Assembly (NCBI RefSeq): GCF_900091515.1
Contig: NZ_LT607410.1
Span: forward strand, 186,001-250,000
Direction of reading: 5' to 3'
Source: Micromonospora purpureochromogenes
Lineage (GTDB): Bacteria; Actinomycetota; Actinomycetes; Mycobacteriales; Micromonosporaceae
DNA length: 64,000 nt
The notes beneath the pieces are model-generated. The model saw nothing but the letters and a program-made list of their open reading frames with translations. It was not told where the DNA came from and did not search any database. This document shows, in pieces, positions 44,772-51,126 of this stretch (positions within the stretch are counted from its first letter, which is position 1; the number at the start of each line of letters is the position of its first letter). The position numbers and the translations under genes are program-made.

Positions 44772-45956
44772 ATGCTCATCCGTCGCCTGGCCGCCGAGGA
44801 ACGCCTGACCACCAGCTTCCCGCTCCAGGCGTACGCCTTCGAGGCGTCCCCGCTGAGCAGCGAACGGGTGGAGGCGTTCCACCGGTACCTGCCGTACAAC
44901 AAGGGCAACCGGACGCTCGTCGTCGACGAGGGCGGTGAGACGCAGGCGGCGGCGAGCGCCATCCCGATGCGGCAGAACCTGCGCGGGCGGGTGCTGCCGA
45001 TGGCCGGCGTGGCCGGAGTGGCCACCCACCCGCTGGCCCGCCGGCGGGGTCACGTCCGGGCGCTGCTGCACCAGCTCCTCGACGAGATGCGCGACGAGGG
45101 GCACCCGCTGACCGCGCTGTACCCGTTCCGGGCCGGCTTCTACGAGCGCTTCGGCTACGTCGGGCTGCCCCGGGCGCGTACCGCCCGGTTCTCCCCCGCC
45201 GACCTGGACCCGCTGCTCCGGGCCGAACTGCCCGGCGAGGTGACCTGGGAGCGGATCGGCGCCGGCTACCCCGGCTACCGGGCGTTCACCGAACGCTGCG
45301 TACGGGAGCGGCACGGCTTCGCGATCTTCCCGGAGTTCCGCGCCGTCGGGCTGCGCGACCGCGACGACCGCTGGCTGGTCACGGCCCGGATCGACGGTAC
45401 GACGATGGGCGCGCTCACCTACCGCATCGACGATCACGGCGGCGAGCTGCAGGGCGACGACCTGCTCGTCAGCGACCCGTACGCCCGGGCGCTGCTGCTG
45501 CAGTTCCTCGCCCGGCACGTCGACCAGGTCGACCGGATCACCCTCCAGGTGCCCGCCGACGAGCTGCCCGAACTCTGGCTGACCGACCTGGCCGTACACG
45601 TCGAGGCGCGGGTCTCCCGCCCGGGCTCGCCCGCCCCGATGGCCCGCCTGCTGTCGCTGGACGCGCTCGCCGGCCTCCCCGCCGGCCCGGGCCGGGTCCG
45701 GGTCGAGCTGGTCGGCGACCGCTGGCTGGCCGGCACCCACCTGCTCGACGGCACCACCGGCCACCTGGCGCTGACCACCGGCGGCCCGGCGCCGTCGGCG
45801 ACCCTCACCGCCGCCGGGCTCTCCGCCCTCGCGTACGGGGTCCTGGACCCGGCCGAGGTGGCCGTCCGAGGGCTGGGCTCGATCGGCCCGGAGGCTGCCG
45901 CCGAACTACGCCGCCTCTTCCCCCGCCACCTCCCCTACCTCTTCGCCGACTTCTAA
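44772..45956 (+). CDS. Eis-like GNAT N-acetyltransferase with SCP2-type C-terminus
   Basis: 394 residues. GNAT domain with acetyl-CoA loop (VATHPLARRRGHVRALL), a second degenerate GNAT half, and a C-terminal sterol-carrier-like domain (about 290-394), the three-part layout of Eis proteins. The C-terminal F is present, as in Eis, where the terminal carboxylate is the catalytic acid. Eis enzymes acetylate aminoglycosides and other amines; the role here is unknown. ATG 44772 lies 50 bp after the PP2C gene. Confidence 0.88.
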   Translation: MLIRRLAAEERLTTSFPLQAYAFEASPLSSERVEAFHRYLPYNKGNRTLVVDEGGETQAAASAIPMRQNLRGRVLPMAGVAGVATHPLARRRGHVRALLHQLLDEMRDEGHPLTALYPFRAGFYERFGYVGLPRARTARFSPADLDPLLRAELPGEVTWERIGAGYPGYRAFTERCVRERHGFAIFPEFRAVGLRDRDDRWLVTARIDGTTMGALTYRIDDHGGELQGDDLLVSDPYARALLLQFLARHVDQVDRITLQVPADELPELWLTDLAVHVEARVSRPGSPAPMARLLSLDALAGLPAGPGRVRVELVGDRWLAGTHLLDGTTGHLALTTGGPAPSATLTAAGLSALAYGVLDPAEVAVRGLGSIGPEAAAELRRLFPRHLPYLFADF

Positions 45957-46011
45957 CCCCACCTCGCGGCCTTGCGCCGCCCCCCGCGCCGGGCGTCAAG
46001 ATCCGCACAGC

Positions 46012-46063
46012 TTCAGAGAAAGCGGGCTCATCACGCGGCCGGAGGCCACTCTTTCAGAGAAAG
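46012..46063. repeat. Direct and inverted repeats in 214-bp gap
   Basis: TTCAGAGAAAG occurs twice (46012-46022 and 46053-46063), the second as part of CTTTC-AGA-GAAAG, a small hairpin. The neighbouring ggccactctttc (46044-46055) also occurs in the convergent hairpin at 12985-13038. Looks like a decayed member of a dispersed intergenic repeat. The remaining gap up to 46170 shows nothing else. Confidence 0.55.
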
Positions 46064-46170
46064 TGCGCGCCCCTGGGGCACGCCGGTCGGTCGGTCCGGT
46101 GGGCGGGGTGGGGCGGTGATATTGGTGCGATGCGGTTTTCGGGTCGGGGGGGTCGGGTACCGTCCGCCAG

Positions 46171-46920
46171 GTGCCGGAGTGGTTGCAAGCGGGTGCCTGG
46201 GGTCTGCTGGCCGGTTCGGCACTCCTGATCGGGGCGGTCGTCGGGTTCTTCGCCCGGGTGCCCCGCAAGATGATCGCCTCGGTCATGGCCTTCGGCGCGG
46301 GCGTGCTGCTCTCCGCCGTCTCCTTCGAACTGATCGCCGAGTCGCACGCGCAGGGCGGGCTGCTGCCGACCGTGATCGGGGCGGCCGGCGGGGCGCTGGC
46401 GTACACCGGGGCGAACCTGCTGCTGGCCCGGCGCGGTGCCCGGCACCGCAAGCGCTCCGGCGACGAGCAGCCGACGGAACAGGAACAGCCCGGCTCGGGG
46501 TCGGCGATCGCGGTGGGCGCGCTGCTGGACGGCGTACCCGAGTCGGTGGTGATCGGCGCGAGCCTGCTCGCCGGCGGCCCGGTCAGCCTGGTGACGGTGG
46601 TGGCGGTCTTCCTGAGCAACGTCCCGGAAGGGCTGTCCAGCGCCGCCGGCATGCGCCAGGCCGGCCGCTCCCGGCGGTACGTCTTCTTGCTCTGGACGGC
46701 GATCGCGCTGGTCAGCGGCGCGGCGGCGCTCGCCGGCTACACGCTGCTCGGCGGGGCGCCGCCGGAGGTGCTGGCCACCATCTCCGCGCTCGCCGCCGGC
46801 GCCATCCTCGCGATGATCACCGACACCATGGTGCCGGAGGCGTTCGAGGACGCCCATCTGCTGGTCGGCCTGATCACGGTCCTCGGCTTCCTGGCCGCCT
46901 TCGCCCTCTCCCACGCCTGA
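46171..46920 (+). CDS. ZIP-family metal transporter
   Basis: 249 residues, about eight membrane segments with a charged loop (about 90-110, RHRKRSGDEQPTEQ) after TM3. The paired helix motifs DGVPES and SNVPEGLSSA are the ZIP metal-path signatures, though the usual His of HNxPEG is replaced. Substrate Zn, Mn or Fe cannot be told. GTG 46171. Confidence 0.82.
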   Translation: MPEWLQAGAWGLLAGSALLIGAVVGFFARVPRKMIASVMAFGAGVLLSAVSFELIAESHAQGGLLPTVIGAAGGALAYTGANLLLARRGARHRKRSGDEQPTEQEQPGSGSAIAVGALLDGVPESVVIGASLLAGGPVSLVTVVAVFLSNVPEGLSSAAGMRQAGRSRRYVFLLWTAIALVSGAAALAGYTLLGGAPPEVLATISALAAGAILAMITDTMVPEAFEDAHLLVGLITVLGFLAAFALSHA

Positions 46921-46934
46921 CCACCCGTCGGCGG

Positions 46935-46954
46935 CTCGCCGTCCGCGAGGCGAG
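46935..46954 (+). terminator. Small hairpin after the ZIP gene
   Basis: CTCGCC and GGCGAG form a 6-bp stem with an 8-nt loop, 14 bp past the stop codon. Short and without a T-tract. Confidence 0.35.
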
Positions 46955-47042
46955 TGGATCAACCGACGCAGCGCGGGTTAGCGGTGGGTTAAGCCTCGGC
47001 GGAGGAATCGCCGCGGACCGCCCACGCCTCTAGCATCGGCGG

Positions 47043-48238
47043 GTGCGCGTGAGATCCCTTGTCCGCCTGCTCGCCCTCGGCGTCGCCACCGCCACCCTGC
47101 CCGCCTGCGGCGGGAGCGGGGACGGCGCGGCCCCGGTCGCGCGGTCCACCGTGGAGGCTGCCGCCCCGACGGCGAGCCCGTCGGGCGGACCGACGGCCCG
47201 CAGCGGCCTGGGCGGGCCGGGAAAGAGCGCGTCCCCGAGGCCGTCGAAGACCGCTGGCTCGCCACTGCGGGCGGGCAACCCGAACGGCGGCGCCACGGTC
47301 CCGGCCGAGGCGCGGGCGGTGGCCATCTCCCGTCCGACCAGGACGGTGGGTACGGGTTCCCCGGCGAGCTGTACCTCGGACGCGGTGGTGCGGTCGGTTG
47401 CGGCGGGCGGGATCATCACCTTCGACTGCGGCCCCGACCCGGTGACGATCCGGATGAAGGCCACCGCGAAGGTCCGTAACAAGGTCGGCGCCCGGACCGT
47501 GCTCGACGGCGGCGGCAAGGTCACCCTCTCCGGCGGCGGCGAGCGGCGCATCCTCTACATGAACACCTGCGACGCTGCCCAGGGCTTCACCACCTCGCAC
47601 TGCCAGAACCAGGACCACCCGCAGCTCACGGTGCAGAACCTGACCTTCGCCGACGGCAACTCCACCGGCGAGCGGACCGAGGGCGGCGGGGGCGGCGCGA
47701 TCTTCGTACGCGGCGGTCGGGTCAAGGTGGTCAACTCCCGCTTCACCGGCAACCGTTGCGACCGGACCGGCCCCGACCTGGGCGGCGCGGCGCTGCGGGT
47801 GCTCAGCCAGTACGACAACAAGCCGGTGTACGTGGTGAACAGCACCTTCACGGCGGGGTCTGCGCCAACGGGGCGGCGCTGAGCAGCATCGGCGTCTCCT
47901 GGACGGTGCTGAACAGCGTCTTCACCGGCAACAGGGCGGTCGGCAGCGGCGCCAACCCGGCCCGGTCGGGCACCCCCGGCGGCGGCAGCGGCGGCGCGAT
48001 CTACTGCGACGGCAACGAGTTCACCGTGCGCATCGCCGGCACCCTCATCGAGAACAACCACGCCAACGAGGGCGGCGGCGCGATCTTCTTCGTCAGCAAC
48101 AACCGCACCGGCACCATGCGTATCGAAGGTTCGACCCTCCGCCGCAACCCCAGCGACGGCTTCGAGACCCAGGGCCTCCCCGGCATCTTCTTCCTGGGCG
48201 CCCGCCCACCCACCACCACCTCCTCCCGCCTGAGCTGA
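47043..48238 (+). pseudogene. Secreted right-handed beta-helix lipoprotein, frameshifted
   Basis: Starts at GTG 47043 with a lipoprotein signal (LPACGG), a Ser/Pro-rich linker to about residue 100, and then beta-helix coils with polymorphic-protein motifs (GGGGAIFVRGG, NSRFTGNRC, NSVFTGNRA, GGGAIF). The first frame stops at 47882, while the same beta-helix pattern continues in the frame ending at 48238. The break is near 47850-47856, where acggcggggtctgc would read T-G-G-V-C if one more G were present. So a single-base deletion, or a sequencing error in a G/C run, splits the gene. The total length would be about 398 residues. Function unknown; such proteins are extracellular. Confidence 0.75.
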
Positions 48239-48240
48239 CC

Positions 48241-48311
48241 CGCCCGTCGATCATGAAGTTGTTGCCCGCCGCACCGGCGTGTCGTGACAACAACTTCATG
48301 ATCAACGGGCG
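48241..48311. terminator. 24-bp inverted repeat between convergent genes
   Basis: Arms 48241-48264 and 48288-48311 pair over 24 bp with one mismatch (C opposite A) around a 23-nt loop. Core gatcatgaagttgttg. It starts 2 bp after the beta-helix gene and ends 22 bp before the convergent epimerase stop. Bidirectional terminator candidate. Confidence 0.75.
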
Positions 48312-48333
48312 GTGGAGTGGGAGGAAGGACTGA

Positions 48334-49416
48334 TCAGTAGGGGTTGCCGTGGCCGGGGAGGCGGGTTTTGAGGAGGGCGGCGGGGCGGCCGGGGAGGTCG
48401 GGGGCGGTGGACATGGGTGGGGCGGTGGTGCCGGCGCGGGCGGCCATGCCGGCGAAGAGGTCCTTGAGGGCGGTGAGGGCGTCCACGTTCGGGTGCCAGC
48501 CGAGCTTGGTCTCGGCGCGCTCGCTGGACATCAGCGGCGCGTTCAGGGCCAGCTCCACCCAGCCGACGTCGACGGGTTGCAGTCGGAACCGCCAGCTCAG
48601 CGCGGCGGCGGCGCGCAGCACCGGGGCGGCCACCGGGATCGTCCAGCCCTTGAAGTGCCGGGCCACCAGCTCCGGAGTCAGCACCGGGTCCGCGGCGACG
48701 TTGAAGGCGCCGCGCGCCTCACCCAGAACCGCCCTGGCGTACGCGTCGGCGACATCATCGGCGTGCACCGCCTGCATCCGCAGCCGGCGGTTCGCGGGTA
48801 CGACCGGGATGCGCCCGAAGCGCAGCAGCCGGACCGGGGCGAGCGGCCCGAGGAAGTACCGGGCGATCTCGGTGCCCGCGTCGCGCTGGAAGATCAGCCC
48901 GGGCCGCAGCCGCACCACCCGCACGGTCGGGTGCTCGGATTCGAGGCGGTCGAGCATCGCCTCGACCTCGGCCTTGTCCCGGCTGTACGACGATCCAGGC
49001 ACCCCGGTCGCCGGCCAGCGCTCGCTGATCGGGTGGTCCTTCGGGCCGGGCGCGTACGTGCCGACCGACGAGGCGTACACCAGGCTGGGAACGCCGGCCC
49101 GGACGATGCCCTCGATCACCGCGCGGCTGCCGCCGACGTTGGTCCGGTAGAGCGTGCGCTGGTCGTGGCTGGGCTGGATCTGCCAGGCCAGGTGCACGAC
49201 GGCGTCGGCACCGGCGAAGAGCGCGGCGAGTTTCCCGTCCGCGCCCGGCGCCCCGATGTCGCAGGAGTGCCACTCCACCCGGTCGTACGGCTCACCGGCG
49301 TCCGGGCCGGGCAGTCGCCGAGCCACGCCGACCAGTTCCAGCCCCGACTCCGGGCGCAGCCGGCGCAGCAGCGCCGTCCCCACGTTGCCACTGGCACCCA
49401 CGATGACGATCCGCAT
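48334..49416 (-). CDS. NAD-dependent epimerase/dehydratase family protein
   Basis: 360 residues from ATG 49416, which places the Rossmann motif VGASGNVG at residues 6-13; the longer frame upstream has no support. Active-site pattern SSVGTY and YSRDK. Extended SDR family, acting on a nucleotide sugar or similar; the substrate is unknown. Confidence 0.87.
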   Translation of the reverse strand: MRIVIVGASGNVGTALLRRLRPESGLELVGVARRLPGPDAGEPYDRVEWHSCDIGAPGADGKLAALFAGADAVVHLAWQIQPSHDQRTLYRTNVGGSRAVIEGIVRAGVPSLVYASSVGTYAPGPKDHPISERWPATGVPGSSYSRDKAEVEAMLDRLESEHPTVRVVRLRPGLIFQRDAGTEIARYFLGPLAPVRLLRFGRIPVVPANRRLRMQAVHADDVADAYARAVLGEARGAFNVAADPVLTPELVARHFKGWTIPVAAPVLRAAAALSWRFRLQPVDVGWVELALNAPLMSSERAETKLGWHPNVDALTALKDLFAGMAARAGTTAPPMSTAPDLPGRPAALLKTRLPGHGNPY

Positions 49417-49460
49417 GCGGGCTGCCGTACCCGTTGAACCGGACTCCAACCCCGCAACGG

Positions 49461-49760
49461 TCAGGGGCGGGGCGACTGGCGTACCCAACTCTTCTCCTGC
49501 TTGCGACGGCCCTGGGTGGCGGCCAGGCAGCGCGGGCAGATGAAGCCGACCGGGTCGGCCTCGGTGAGCACGTCGGTCGAGGTGTAGTCGAACGGCACGT
49601 GCGGGAAGCGGCGCAGCCGGGTACGGCTGAGCTGGAGCCCGCAGACGGTGGCGTTCTGGCCGGGCTGCCAGGCGTGCACCTCACCGCCCGGCACCCGTGT
49701 CCCGTCCGGCCCGGTCTCCTCGCTCGACGCCGCCACGGCCGGGGTGCTGCTCATCCTCAT
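49461..49760 (-). CDS. Small Cys/His-containing protein (zinc-ribbon-like)
   Basis: 99 residues (ATG 49760; ATG 49754 possible). Contains HAWQPGQNATVCGL and, later, ICPRCLAA, a His/Cys and CxxC pair that could bind zinc; the spacing repeats a pattern seen in small actinobacterial proteins of unknown role. Basic C-terminus. Confidence 0.6.
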   Translation of the reverse strand: MRMSSTPAVAASSEETGPDGTRVPGGEVHAWQPGQNATVCGLQLSRTRLRRFPHVPFDYTSTDVLTEADPVGFICPRCLAATQGRRKQEKSWVRQSPRP

Positions 49761-49866
49761 CCCGTCCCGATTCCCCCCTCCCGCCGTTTCAGACCCGCCC
49801 GGTTGATCGACTCCGTTTCGCCGACATCGCGCCGTCCCACCCACCCCTCGCCGGACCCGGCGTGGA

Positions 49867-50349
49867 TCACGCGGCGCGCCGGGACACGAGGGCGGCCACC
49901 AGGCAGGCGAAGGCGGCGACGCTGGTCACCGTGCGGACCAGGTTCCACCGCACCCAGGTCGCCTCGAACCTCTCCCGCACCGCCGCCAGGTCGGCGATCC
50001 GGTCCACCGGCCCGGCCGCGTCCAGCCGGTCGTTGAGCGGCACGTTGCACCGCATGGTGATCAGCAGCGTCGCACCGTAGAGCACCAGCGCGGCGACCAT
50101 CCAGGCCAGCACCCGGCCGCCGGCGGTGAGGTGCAGCGCCACCGCCAGGGCGATCAGCAGCACCGCGCCGAGGAAGGCCGCCAGGAACCAGCCGTTGAGG
50201 ATCCGCCGGTTGATCGACTGCATGGTCCCGACGAAGGTCCGGTCATCGACCGCGGCCAGGCCCGGCATGACCGAACACGAGTACGCGAAGAAGAGCCCCG
50301 CCATGAGGCCGGTGACCCCGGTGGCGGCGGCGAGGGAGATCGTTCTCAT
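49867..50349 (-). CDS. DUF1772/anthrone oxygenase-like membrane protein
   Basis: 160 residues, four membrane helices (about 5-27, 52-72, 82-100, 138-155). Motifs GLFFAYSCSVMPGL and VPLNDRLD match the DUF1772 family, which includes fungal anthrone oxygenases. The bacterial role is unknown. ATG 50349. Confidence 0.8.
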   Translation of the reverse strand: MRTISLAAATGVTGLMAGLFFAYSCSVMPGLAAVDDRTFVGTMQSINRRILNGWFLAAFLGAVLLIALAVALHLTAGGRVLAWMVAALVLYGATLLITMRCNVPLNDRLDAAGPVDRIADLAAVRERFEATWVRWNLVRTVTSVAAFACLVAALVSRRAA

Positions 50350-50496
50350 GCCTGTCAGCCTCACCCGGCGCGCCCCTGTTGACCATGGTCGAGAGGCTCG
50401 GGGGCATGCGTGGGCGTCTGGGGTTGTGCGGGGCATCGACGGGCGGGCCGGAAGCCGGAAGGCCTCGCCGGCCAAGGTCCGGTAGCCTGAGGGCTC

Positions 50497-50541
50497 GGGC
50501 CGCTAGCTCAATGGCAGAGCTGTGGACTTTTAATCCGCAGG
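50497..50541 (+). tRNA. tRNA-Lys(UUU), 5' half only
   Basis: GGGCCGC acceptor 5' strand (50497-50503), TA, a D-arm GCTC-AATGGCA-GAGC (50506-50520), and an anticodon arm GTGGA-CTTTTAA-TCCGC (50522-50538) with anticodon TTT, then AGG. After that no T-arm (no GGTTCGA-type loop) and no acceptor 3' strand follow; the sequence changes to aatacgccctcg. So the gene is cut in the variable loop. I find no 3' half elsewhere in the window. It marks a junction with the accessory block to its right. Confidence 0.8.
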
Positions 50542-50953
50542 AATACGCCCTCGTTTCTGAGGTAGACCGTCGCCAAGCAGCCAAAACACTGACACCAGTT
50601 GTCCACTGTGGAAAACAGGCGCTCGATGGGTGCTCATCTGTTTCGGAGCGGTCGAGTGTGGCCACGTCCACCCGGATGCAGTGTTGTCCGACGGTGTCCA
50701 CAGGGACAGGCCGCCCGAGAAGTTGGCGAGTGGTCGAGCCGCGCGCGGACCCCAAGATTCTTCGTAGGATCCGGGGTGCGGTTTCGGGGTGCCGTCCCGA
50801 CGATCAAACCTTCTGATCCGTGGACGACAGGTCAGAGGGTCCAGCTCGGAGCCTTGATCAATCACTGCAACGCGCCCGAGTGCAAGCGCGGCGTGACTGT
50901 CAAGAAGATTCTGACTCCTGTCTGATCGAACGAAACCGATTGCTCTTCCCATC
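50542..50953. other. 412-bp junction DNA without a convincing gene
   Basis: Visibly less GC-rich and different in word use from the flanks (ccaaaacactgacaccagtt, tgtggaaaacag). Open frames on both strands overlap each other here, have poor starts and carry no domain. Probably remnant or flank of an inserted element. No integrase, no IS ends and no second tRNA part seen. Confidence 0.6.
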
Positions 50954-51115
50954 TCAGCTCCCCGACCTGGCTGCAGCCTTCTGCAACTGCTTGAGCCGGC
51001 GCAGCCGCCGGGCCAGTCCGGCCGCGATCTCGTCCGGGTGAATCCCGTCCGCGATCCGGTCCACCACCGCTTGCCGAAGTTCCCGGACCAACAGATCTCG
51101 CACGTCCTCGGACAT
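50954..51115 (-). CDS. 53-residue helical protein of the CHAT/caspase block
   Basis: ATG 51115 with GGGGTCG upstream, 11 bp after the inactive CHAT gene. Acidic N-terminal helix (SEDVRDLLVREL) and a strongly basic C-terminal helix (RRLRRLKQLQKAA), a charged two-helix unit. No family recognised. The end of the operon, next to the junction DNA. Could be an adaptor or a cleavable partner; inference only. Confidence 0.55.
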   Translation of the reverse strand: MSEDVRDLLVRELRQAVVDRIADGIHPDEIAAGLARRLRRLKQLQKAAARSGS

Positions 51116-51126
51116 GTCGACCCCGA

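Noticed and set aside
50530-50952. A 140-codon minus-strand frame and an overlapping 108-codon plus-strand frame in the junction DNA
   Set aside because: They overlap each other, have no ribosome site and no recognisable domain; treated as non-coding.
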